64,000 bases of DNA from JABDMH01 sp965223165. Its GTDB lineage: Bacteria; Bacteroidota; Bacteroidia; Chitinophagales; Saprospiraceae. The notes beneath the pieces were generated by a model, which was not told where the DNA came from, did not search any database, and was given only the letters and a program-made list of their open reading frames with translations. Positions 16,102-23,459 of the stretch are shown piece by piece (the first letter of the stretch is position 1; each line of letters begins with the position of its first letter). The stretch is from positions 744,001 through 808,000 of the forward strand of contig CBDCVQ010000019.1 of NCBI GenBank assembly GCA_965223165.1. The letters run 5' to 3'. Both the position numbers and the translations under genes were made by a program.

Positions 16102-17832
16102 CTAATATCCGCTAGCCCTAGCGTCAAACGCCCTCGAATCGGCTGCCCCATAAATCAGTCCCGACGCGTGATCCAAATAGATGCCCATGGCCGAACCCTG
16201 ACCATTGCGGTATCGGACCCTATGGCCCCGCATCTCATACAAGCGCTGCGTGTCGGGAGAAATCGCAAATCGTTCGAAGTAGGTCTGATCGGGCAGCCAC
16301 TGGTGATGGATCCGTCCCGCTTCGATGGCCTGACCAATATTCATTCCGTGATCGACCACGTTGAGGATCACTTGCAGTACCGTATTGATGATCGTGCGTC
16401 CTCCGGGACTACCGATCACCAGGACAGGCTTGCCATCCCTGGCCACAATCGTGGGCGTCATACTGGACAACATGTTTTTGCCCGGGGCTACCAGATTGGG
16501 CGGCGTACCGATCAAGCCGGTCGAGGTCGTACGCCCGGGAATCGGATTAAAATCTCCCATTTCATTGTTGAGGAGAAAACCAGCGCCCTCCACCACCAGC
16601 CTAGATCCGTACCCGTATTCCAGTGTATACGTCAAAGAGACGGCATTGCCCTGTGCATCTACTACAGAGAAGTGGGTAGTCTCCTCGCTTTCATCCGGCC
16701 AGAGGGCGCGATTAAATTGCGACGAATCACTGACGGAACCCTCAAAAAGGTCGATGGTCTCCCGAATTTGCTTGGCGTATTGTTTTGAGGTCAGTCGCTC
16801 GACGGGCATGCCGGGATTGAAGGCCGGGTCTCCGAGATGCTCGGCCCGATCGGCAAAAGCTCGACGCATGGACTCCGTCAATACGTGGAGATAGATGGCA
16901 GAGTTGTGGCCCAAAGCAGGCAAATCGAACCCCTCCAAGATGTTGAGCATCTCGACCAAGGCCACCCCGCCGGAACTGGGAGGTCCCATGCTGTAGATAT
17001 CGTAGCCGCGATAAGTGCCATGGATGACCGCTTGCTCTTTTGCCTGATAATTGGCCAAATCCACTTCGGTAATGAGGCCGCCATATTTAGCCATGAAGGC
17101 GGCCAGAAGCTCAGCCGTCTCCCCTTTGTAAAAGCCGTCACGGCCGCGGTCGCGGATGCGAGCGAGACTTTTGGCCAGGTCCGGCTGCTTCCAGATCTCG
17201 CCCGGCCAGTATGCTTCCTCCCCGTCCTTGAGAAATGCCTGTTTGGCCCCATCGTACATCGGATCCTTCTGCTCCTGCAGGTAACGTAGGAATCCTTGCA
17301 TGTTCCAGGTGGACGAAAAACCATCTTTAGCCAACGCAACGGCTGGGGCCACAAGATCACGCCAGGCCATTGAACCCAGCCGTTGGTGCGCCTGCCATAG
17401 GCCCGCCACCGTGCCTGGCACCCCCACAGAGAGCGGTCCATCGTGATTGGTATTGTCCCTGATGTCTCCCTGATCGTCCAAATACATCTCCGCAGTAGCA
17501 GCAAGGGGAGCTCGCTCCCGAAAATTAAAGGACGTCACCTCCCCATCGCTGCCGTGATATACCAAAAAGCCGCCACCCCCAATATTACCAGCAGAGGGCA
17601 AGGTAACAGCTAAAGCAAAGGCGGTAGCTACGGCTGCATCCACTGCATTTCCTCCCTCCTGTAGCACGGCTTCTCCGACTTGAGAGGCAAGATAGTGGCT
17701 GCTGACGACCATGCCATTTCGGGCCGGCGCTGGCGTACGTCCTGACTGGGCGGATATGGACGCCACCCCCAGCCATACGGAGAAAACCAAGAAGAAATGT
17801 CGTGCAACGGAATCTGAGAAAAATGCTCGCAT
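16102..17832 (-). CDS. ggt: Gamma-glutamyltransferase, exported
   Basis: A 576-residue gamma-glutamyl transpeptidase precursor that cleaves glutathione and other gamma-glutamyl compounds outside the inner membrane. A signal peptide (about residues 1-28, ending SISAQ) is followed by NAVDAAVATAFAL and the oxyanion/substrate region. The autocatalytic cleavage site is before Thr385 in EETTHFSVVD, making the small subunit N-terminus. MTPTIV and the GSPGGRTIINTVLQV glycine loop follow, both typical of the family. All key residues are present, so it should be active. It is a single gene, divergent from the DinB-like gene. Confidence 0.96.
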   Translation of the reverse strand: MRAFFSDSVARHFFLVFSVWLGVASISAQSGRTPAPARNGMVVSSHYLASQVGEAVLQEGGNAVDAAVATAFALAVTLPSAGNIGGGGFLVYHGSDGEVTSFNFRERAPLAATAEMYLDDQGDIRDNTNHDGPLSVGVPGTVAGLWQAHQRLGSMAWRDLVAPAVALAKDGFSSTWNMQGFLRYLQEQKDPMYDGAKQAFLKDGEEAYWPGEIWKQPDLAKSLARIRDRGRDGFYKGETAELLAAFMAKYGGLITEVDLANYQAKEQAVIHGTYRGYDIYSMGPPSSGGVALVEMLNILEGFDLPALGHNSAIYLHVLTESMRRAFADRAEHLGDPAFNPGMPVERLTSKQYAKQIRETIDLFEGSVSDSSQFNRALWPDESEETTHFSVVDAQGNAVSLTYTLEYGYGSRLVVEGAGFLLNNEMGDFNPIPGRTTSTGLIGTPPNLVAPGKNMLSSMTPTIVARDGKPVLVIGSPGGRTIINTVLQVILNVVDHGMNIGQAIEAGRIHHQWLPDQTYFERFAISPDTQRLYEMRGHRVRYRNGQGSAMGIYLDHASGLIYGAADSRAFDARASGY

Positions 17833-17979
17833 GAGGTGGGTAACTTTTAAAACCAGGTGAATATAATATCAAAATGCCAACCGGATACCCAGTAGCACGG
17901 CAGCGACCAGCCCCGGGACTCGCTTGAATCTGTATCAAGCAAGAGTTATCTTCCCCTAATCACCCAGGTATGAAAGACT

Positions 17980-18489
17980 ATGAAACAGACCCCTTGGTTT
18001 ACCAGAAAATTTAGCCGTATTACCGATCCAGGTCTTTTCCAGGGCATGGTGGTACGTTTGGAGGGTACACCGACAAGACTGGCCGCTTACCTACGGGATC
18101 AACCGGACGAGGCCAACAGGCCCAATGACCAGCAATGGAGTCTCAAAAAGCAGATCGGACATTTGATTGACCTAGAGCCGTTGTGGTATGGCCGATGCCA
18201 ACAGATCATCGCCGGCGAAAAAGACTTATTGGAAGCTGACTTGACCAATCAGCTGACACATAAAACCGCGCATGACGAGGTGGATTTTCGGACGCTCGTA
18301 ACTGAGTTTAGCGACCGCCGTGCAAGGTTGATTGCAATGCTACGTGAGGTGACCGAAGATCAGTTGCAAAATACCGCCATTCATCCAAGACTGCGCACTC
18401 CGATGACCTTGATGGATCTGACATTCTTTGTGGCGGAGCATGACGATCACCATTTGGTCAAAGTCACCAATTTTCTTCGAGACATATGA
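17980..18489 (+). CDS. DinB-superfamily protein
   Basis: A 169-residue four-helix-bundle protein of the DinB/YfiT superfamily. The metal-binding His residues are in KKQIGHLIDLE (about residues 57-67) and AEHDDHHLVKV (about 150-160). Members include bacillithiol or mycothiol transferases as well as proteins of unknown function. The reaction cannot be assigned here. A bacillithiol-dependent transferase is plausible since Bacteroidota often make that thiol, but nothing in the window supports it. Confidence 0.88.
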   Translation: MKQTPWFTRKFSRITDPGLFQGMVVRLEGTPTRLAAYLRDQPDEANRPNDQQWSLKKQIGHLIDLEPLWYGRCQQIIAGEKDLLEADLTNQLTHKTAHDEVDFRTLVTEFSDRRARLIAMLREVTEDQLQNTAIHPRLRTPMTLMDLTFFVAEHDDHHLVKVTNFLRDI

Positions 18490-18525
18490 CCTAAGTCGAT
18501 GCGTGCTTACGTGCTCGGTGGCTGC

Positions 18526-19449
18526 CTATAGGTGTTTGGGCACAAACTGCCTAAGATAGGTATGGCTTTGCACGAGGGAGGCCTTGCGCAGCTCCAAGGA
18601 CCCTTCATACGCCCGATCCTCTACCTCGACACAGACCGGTCCCGTGTACCCGATGCTGGTCAAGATCGAAAAGAACTTGCCCCAATCCACCTCGCCCATG
18701 CCCGGGAGCTTGGGTGTGTGCCACTGATTGGGAGGTGCCATAATGCCCACCTGGTCCAGGCGATCACGATCGACTCGCACGTCCTTGGCATGAATGTGAA
18801 ATAACTTGTCGGCAAAGTCCTGCATAGGACGTAGATAATCCATGTGCTGCCAGATCATGTGTGACGGATCGTAGTTAAGCCCAAAGTGATCGCTGGGGAT
18901 GGCATCAAACATTCGCCGCCAAATGGCCGGACTGGTACCCAGGTTCTTCCCCCCGGGCCATTCGTCATCGGTAAAGATCATGGGACAGTTCTCAATGCCT
19001 ATCCGTACGGACCGGCTATCGGCATAACTAATCAGATCGGTCCAAACCTCGAGGAAGCGCGGCCAGTTGCCCTCCACCGATTTGGTGTGGTCCCGTCCGA
19101 TAAATGTGTTGATGGTCGGAAGGCCCAACATCTGTGCAGCATCGATGACACGCTTCAGATGGCGGATATAGGTCGAGCTGGCTTCATGATCCGCTGTGAG
19201 GGGATTGGGGTAATAGCCCAAAGCGGAGATCTCCAGACCATATTTATCCAACAGCTCTCGTACCCGCAAGACTTCTCCTTCGCCAAAGCCAACGACGTCG
19301 ATGTGTGTGACCCCGGCATATCTGCGTTCGGCTTTTCCCGGAGGCCAGCACATGACCTCCAGGCAATCATATCCGATGGTGGCCGCTACCTCGGCTACTT
19401 CCTCTAACGACAGATCCGGCAGTATGGCCGTATTAAATCCAAGCTGCAT
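18526..19449 (-). CDS. Sugar phosphate isomerase/epimerase-like TIM barrel
   Basis: A 307-residue protein of the xylose isomerase-like (AP endonuclease 2) TIM-barrel superfamily. MQLGFNTAILPDLSLEEVAEVA opens the barrel, and the metal-site residues appear in IGIENCP (Glu), FGLNYDPSHM (Asp, His), HIHAKDV (His, Asp) and PVCVEVED (Glu). The frame remains open for another 50 codons upstream, but that extension lacks barrel sequence, so the Met at 19449 is chosen. Such enzymes isomerise or epimerise sugars, inositols or keto-acids, or cleave DNA in the nfo group; the substrate is not deducible. Confidence 0.9.
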   Translation of the reverse strand: MQLGFNTAILPDLSLEEVAEVAATIGYDCLEVMCWPPGKAERRYAGVTHIDVVGFGEGEVLRVRELLDKYGLEISALGYYPNPLTADHEASSTYIRHLKRVIDAAQMLGLPTINTFIGRDHTKSVEGNWPRFLEVWTDLISYADSRSVRIGIENCPMIFTDDEWPGGKNLGTSPAIWRRMFDAIPSDHFGLNYDPSHMIWQHMDYLRPMQDFADKLFHIHAKDVRVDRDRLDQVGIMAPPNQWHTPKLPGMGEVDWGKFFSILTSIGYTGPVCVEVEDRAYEGSLELRKASLVQSHTYLRQFVPKHL

Positions 19450-19667
19450 AGAAACAAGATTTGCAATGAAGGACCAATGTAAGACTGGCACGTCATATTT
19501 TCTAGCATCGCAGGCCCAATCTTGGATGAGGCGTAGCGACGTCGGGGTCCTCCCAAGGAGCAAGCTTGGGCCTAGTCTACATTTTTCATTCTCGGCCATT
19601 GCACTTAATCATGCACTTAAACGATCGCTACCACGTTCTGATGATATAACTTTATGCTTCCAGCACC

Positions 19668-21128
19668 ATGAGCTCCCGCCTTATCCTCGCATTAAGCATT
19701 TTCGCGCTGTACCTTCTATGGTCAGCGACCTCCTTTGCGCAATCCGGCAACCCAATCTCGATTGGAAAATCCTTCACGATCCATTCACAAGCGCTGAATG
19801 AAGAAAGGCCTTACTGGGTCCATATACCCAAGGAGCACCAGGGGAGTGGCGAAAAACTTTCCGTTATGTATTTATTGGATGGTGAAAGCCATTTTCACCA
19901 TACGGCTGGGATCGTATCATTTCTAGCCCAGCAAAGACGCATTCCTCCAATGATGTTAGTGGCCATACCCAACACGACGGATCGAACCCGAGATCTGACC
20001 CCTGCCATCCAGAAGGATTCCAGTGACCGGGTCGGGTTTTCCAACGCTGGAGGAGCCGGCAATATGCTCCGCTTTATCCGGGATGAGCTGATACCTCAGA
20101 TCGATCAAGCGTACCATACCAATGCCTACCGCCTACTGGTTGGGCACTCTTTCGGTGGCATTTTCTCCCTCCTTACCCTTATGGAAGCGCCTGAGCTATT
20201 TGATGCCCACATTAGTATTAGTCCCAGCATGTGGTGGGACGACCAGCGACTGGTGGAACAAGCCGAGACTTTTTTGCGCGAGCGAGACACGCTAGATGCC
20301 TTCTACTATATGACGATGGGTAATGAAGGCGGCAGCATGCTGGCTGGCGCCATGAAACTGGCTGCCCTGTTCGAAGAGCATGCGCCCGTTGACTTCCAAT
20401 GGGACTTCAAAGTCATGGAGGATGAGTCGCATGGCAGTGTGCCCCATCGCAGCACCTACGATGGCCTGGAAGCCATCTTCCGCGAATGGTCCACCACCAA
20501 CCTAGAGACGTTGTATGCATCTGGTGGCTTGGAAAAGGTGAAAGACTACTATCGAAGACTCTCTGCAAAATTTGGCCATGATCTTGCTCCGACGGAGTCT
20601 GATCTAAATAGTCTTGGATATGACTTTATGGGCCGTGGGGCCTATGGGACGGCACTGGAAATATTTCAGGAAAATATGCGCAGATTCCCAGAATCGTACA
20701 ATGTATACGATAGTGCAGCCGAGGCCTTCATGAAGATGGGTGAGCGCGATATTGCCATTCGCTTGTATCGCAAATCTTTGGAAATAAATCCGGGGAGCGA
20801 AAATGGGGTCAAAATGCTGAAGAAATTGGACGTTTTCCACGACCCCTTAGCCAGTGTCATTCCATTGCGTCCAAAACAACTACAAATCTACGTAGGCTCC
20901 TATGAAAACGAGACGATAGGAGATATCGAAATATACCTGTCGGAGGACCAACTAAAATGGCGAGGAGCCGGTCTGCCGGAGCAAAGCCTTCATCCTTTGC
21001 CTAGTCACCGATTTCTAATGATGCCCGCTCATATCTCTGTATCCTTTAGCTTCGAGGAAGGAGACGTTGTGTCATTACGGGCCCAGACCGGGGTCACCAC
21101 GGCGCTCACAGCCGAGCGCAAGCCATAG
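19668..21128 (+). CDS. Exported alpha/beta-hydrolase (esterase D/Fes-like) with TPR segment
   Basis: A 486-residue protein with a Sec signal peptide (about residues 1-25, ending SFAQ). The esterase domain (about 35-275) contains VMYLLDGESHFHH, the nucleophile elbow GHSFGG (Ser about residue 163), and a candidate catalytic His in DESHGSVPH. Family relatives hydrolyse ferric-siderophore esters or act as general esterases. After it come TPR-like helices (about 310-385: GRGAYGTALEIFQENMRR, then AAEAFMKMGERDIAIRLYRKSLEINPGS) and a C-terminal beta domain. The stop codon TAG runs directly into a hexamer microsatellite, sharing its last base. Confidence 0.88.
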   Translation: MSSRLILALSIFALYLLWSATSFAQSGNPISIGKSFTIHSQALNEERPYWVHIPKEHQGSGEKLSVMYLLDGESHFHHTAGIVSFLAQQRRIPPMMLVAIPNTTDRTRDLTPAIQKDSSDRVGFSNAGGAGNMLRFIRDELIPQIDQAYHTNAYRLLVGHSFGGIFSLLTLMEAPELFDAHISISPSMWWDDQRLVEQAETFLRERDTLDAFYYMTMGNEGGSMLAGAMKLAALFEEHAPVDFQWDFKVMEDESHGSVPHRSTYDGLEAIFREWSTTNLETLYASGGLEKVKDYYRRLSAKFGHDLAPTESDLNSLGYDFMGRGAYGTALEIFQENMRRFPESYNVYDSAAEAFMKMGERDIAIRLYRKSLEINPGSENGVKMLKKLDVFHDPLASVIPLRPKQLQIYVGSYENETIGDIEIYLSEDQLKWRGAGLPEQSLHPLPSHRFLMMPAHISVSFSFEEGDVVSLRAQTGVTTALTAERKP

Positions 21129-21253
21129 GCAATGGCAATTTCAATTTCAATGGCAATGGCAATGGCAATGGCAATTTCAATGGCAATTTCAATTTCAATG
21201 GCAATGGCAATGGCAATTTCAATTTCAATGGCAATGGCAATGGCAATGGCAAT
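21128..21253. repeat. Hexamer microsatellite, 21 units of GGCAAT or TTCAAT
   Basis: Twenty-one perfect hexamers in two flavours, GGCAAT and TTCAAT, run in an irregular order: two G-type, two T-type, four G, one T, one G, two T, three G, two T, four G. The array starts at the last base of the esterase stop codon. All frames stay open in parts because a hexamer keeps phase, so the Met-Ala/Gln-Trp type ORFs here are not genes. Confidence 0.95.
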
Positions 21254-21275
21254 GGGCAAGACAAGCACAAATTCA

Positions 21276-21617
21276 ACCAATATACCGCCCCCAATATCCC
21301 CAGACTGTAATTAATCCCACATACCAATGCAGATAGAAGCTCAACCAGATCAGGTCATCATATAACCCTCATCACTGACCCAAACCCATGAATCCCACCA
21401 ATATACCACCCCCAATATCCCCGGACTGTAATTAATCCCACATTCCAATGCAGATAGAACGTCAACCAGATCAGGTCATCATATAACCCTCAAAGCTGAC
21501 CCAAACCCATGAATCCCCTCGGACCAATATACCACCCCCAATATCCCCGGACTGTAAATAAACCCACATTCCAATGCAGATAGAACGTCCACCAGATCAG
21601 GTCATGATATAACCCTC
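21276..21617. repeat. Three RAYT-associated ~121-126 bp direct repeats
   Basis: Units beginning accaatatacc start at 21276, 21397 and 21523. Each contains caatatcccc, cccacattccaatgcagata and ccagatcaggtcat. The third unit runs into the 3' end of the transposase gene: its end encodes the last residues (GYIMT) and the stop. The same units reappear at 22406 and 22554 before the second transposase copy. Confidence 0.9.
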
Positions 21618-22202
21618 CTGCACGCCAAAATCGATCACGTCCACATCAAACAAATAGTCACGTCGGCCAACGTAATTTCGCGAACTACTGTAGACGTACT
21701 CATCGGCTCGGTCCACGATGCCCGCTACCACCGGATTATTGTGGATATAATCAATCTTTCGCATCGTAAAACGAGGATACAGCAAAATCTCCGGATGATT
21801 GTTTTGGATCCACACTTGATAATTGCTGTTATTAGAATTGTACTTCGCGTGATAAGCGAAGACAACCTCAAGCCATTTTCTTCGGCTCTCCAATCGACTA
21901 TGGAGGCACCAGTCCAGCAGCTTCTTAGAAGTAAATTTCTTCATATCACGAATGATCGCCGAAAGACCCGCGGAACCATCCACCGCACTTAGTACAAGAT
22001 GTATGTGACTCTCCATGATGACAAACGCATGGACATGGAGCTGCTTATGCTGCCTGCAATACTTGAGCGAATCCATAAAAATGTCTTTACACTGCCTCCT
22101 GCTAAACAAGTCCACCCATCCAACCACGGTGAAGGTGACAAAATAGGTCGCATATTGATCCGAGATGTGATAGCCCTTTCGCCCTGACAAAGATTGTGAC
22201 AT
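21597..22202 (-). CDS. RAYT (REP-associated tyrosine) transposase, copy 1
   Basis: A 201-residue Y1-transposase-like protein. The HUH motif is MESHIHLVL (His66 and His68), and the candidate catalytic Tyr152 is in KIDYIHNNPVVAG, which matches the conserved end of RAYT proteins. RAYTs process REP hairpins as single strands and are usually single-copy domesticated transposases. The start at 22202 (MSQSLSGRKGYHISD) gives the usual short N-terminus; the longer upstream frame includes REP sequence and is unlikely to be translated. C-terminal residues are encoded by a flanking repeat. A second copy lies 1,031 bp away and is nearly identical except at the N-terminus. Confidence 0.9.
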   Translation of the reverse strand: MSQSLSGRKGYHISDQYATYFVTFTVVGWVDLFSRRQCKDIFMDSLKYCRQHKQLHVHAFVIMESHIHLVLSAVDGSAGLSAIIRDMKKFTSKKLLDWCLHSRLESRRKWLEVVFAYHAKYNSNNSNYQVWIQNNHPEILLYPRFTMRKIDYIHNNPVVAGIVDRADEYVYSSSRNYVGRRDYLFDVDVIDFGVQEGYIMT

Positions 22203-22241
22203 AAATGTGATAATACGCAATGTACGGATTGGCTGGAAACT

Positions 22242-22375
22242 CGAAGATGCAATCTTCAAGTACCGCCGGACGAGAAGAGGTGGCCATCCACCTGCAACCA
22301 TCCACCCCCTTCCACAGTCCTTAGGGTACACGACTCTCGGAGTCAAGGACCAAATAAGCTATGATCAAACATAAC
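22242..22375. repeat. REP hairpin and duplicated start of the permease gene
   Basis: 22242-22303 contains a REP-like hairpin (gaagatgcaatcttc) and an adjoining tract that recurs at 23340-23401 with one visible difference. 22347-22375 then repeats the sequence that precedes and begins the permease gene at 23460, including ATG plus 12 coding bases (22361-22375), after which the match ends. It is therefore a leftover of a tandem duplication and not a gene. Confidence 0.85.
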
Positions 22376-22383
22376 ACCATCGG

Positions 22384-22648
22384 TGTCCGAAGTTTACAAC
22401 TTCGGACCAGTATACCGCCCCCAATATCCCCAGACCGTAAATAAACCCACATTCCAATGCAGATAGAACGTCAACCAGATCAGGTCATCATATAACCCTC
22501 AACGCTGACCCAAACCCATGAATCCCATCGGTGTCCGAAGTTTACAACTTCGGACCAATATACCACCCCCAATATCCCCGGACTGTAAATAAACCCACAT
22601 TCCAATGCAGATAGCACGTCCACCAGATCAGGTCATGATATAACCCTC
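22384..22648. repeat. RAYT-associated repeats with perfect 10-bp hairpins
   Basis: Two further direct-repeat units begin at 22406 and 22554. Each is preceded by gtccgaagtt-tac-aacttcggac, a perfect 10-bp stem with a 3-base loop (22385-22407 and 22532-22554). The stems resemble REP sequences that RAYT enzymes recognise. The last unit runs into the 3' end of transposase copy 2. Confidence 0.88.
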
Positions 22649-23221
22649 CTGCACGCCAAAATCGATCACGTCCACATCAAACAAATAGTCACGTCGGCCA
22701 ACGTAATTTCGCGAACTACTGTAGACGTACTCATCGGCTCGGTCCACGATGCCCGCTACCACCGGATTATTGTGGATATAATCAATCTTTCGCATCGTAA
22801 AACGAGGATACAGCAAAATCTCCGGATGATTGTTTTGGATCCACACTTGATAATTGCTGTTATTAGAATTGTACTTCGCGTGATAAGCGAAGACAACCTC
22901 AAGCCATTTTCTTCGGCTCTCCAATCGACTATGGAGGCACCAGTCCAGCAGCTTCTTAGAAGTAAATTTCTTCATATCACGAATGATCGCCGAAAGACCC
23001 GCGGAACCATCCACCGCACTTAGTACAAGATGTATGTGACTCTCCATGATGACAAACGCATGGACATTGAGCTGCTTATGCTGCCTGCAATACTTGAGCG
23101 AATCCATAAAAATGTCTTTACACTGCCTCCTGCTAAACAAGTCCACCCATCCAACCACGGTGAAGGTGACAAAATAGGTAGCGTATGGATCGGATATATG
23201 ATATCCCTTTCGATGAGGCAT
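22628..23221 (-). CDS. RAYT transposase, copy 2
   Basis: A 197-residue near-duplicate of the transposase at 21597-22202. From residue 9 onward the two agree almost completely; I see a Gln/Pro change in the N-terminal part (SDQ against SDP) and His against Asn in KQLHVHAF/KQLNVHAF. HUH and Tyr motifs are intact in both. N-termini differ (MPHRKGYHIS here), and nucleotide identity falls off upstream of about 23186, so the duplication break or later change lies there. The start at 23221 corresponds to the first copy. Both copies appear functional. Confidence 0.9.
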   Translation of the reverse strand: MPHRKGYHISDPYATYFVTFTVVGWVDLFSRRQCKDIFMDSLKYCRQHKQLNVHAFVIMESHIHLVLSAVDGSAGLSAIIRDMKKFTSKKLLDWCLHSRLESRRKWLEVVFAYHAKYNSNNSNYQVWIQNNHPEILLYPRFTMRKIDYIHNNPVVAGIVDRADEYVYSSSRNYVGRRDYLFDVDVIDFGVQEGYIMT

Positions 23222-23336
23222 GGGTAATGGGCTGTCTTGACTTGACACGTAATATACGACACCACTGCGAAGATCTCTGGGGGGGGGACTTTCCAGGTTT
23301 CGAGCACCTTCGACGCATGTCATCATGGCAAATATG

Positions 23337-23357
23337 AACTTGAAGATGCAATCTTCA
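23337..23357. repeat. REP-like hairpin
   Basis: cttgaagat-gca-atcttcaag forms a perfect 9-bp stem with a 3-base loop, followed by the tract taccgccggac. A slightly diverged copy is at 22242-22262. It lies upstream of transposase copy 2, as expected for a RAYT substrate. Confidence 0.85.
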
Positions 23358-23459
23358 AGTACCGCCGGACGGGAAGAGGTGGCCATCCACCTGCAACCAT
23401 CCTCGACACACAGTAGTCCTTATAGCAGACGTCTTTCTGACATAAGGACCAAATAAGCT

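Noticed and set aside
21029..21336. Open frames of Met-Ala, Gln-Trp or Ile-Glu repeats
   Set aside because: They come from a hexamer microsatellite that is open in several frames on both strands.
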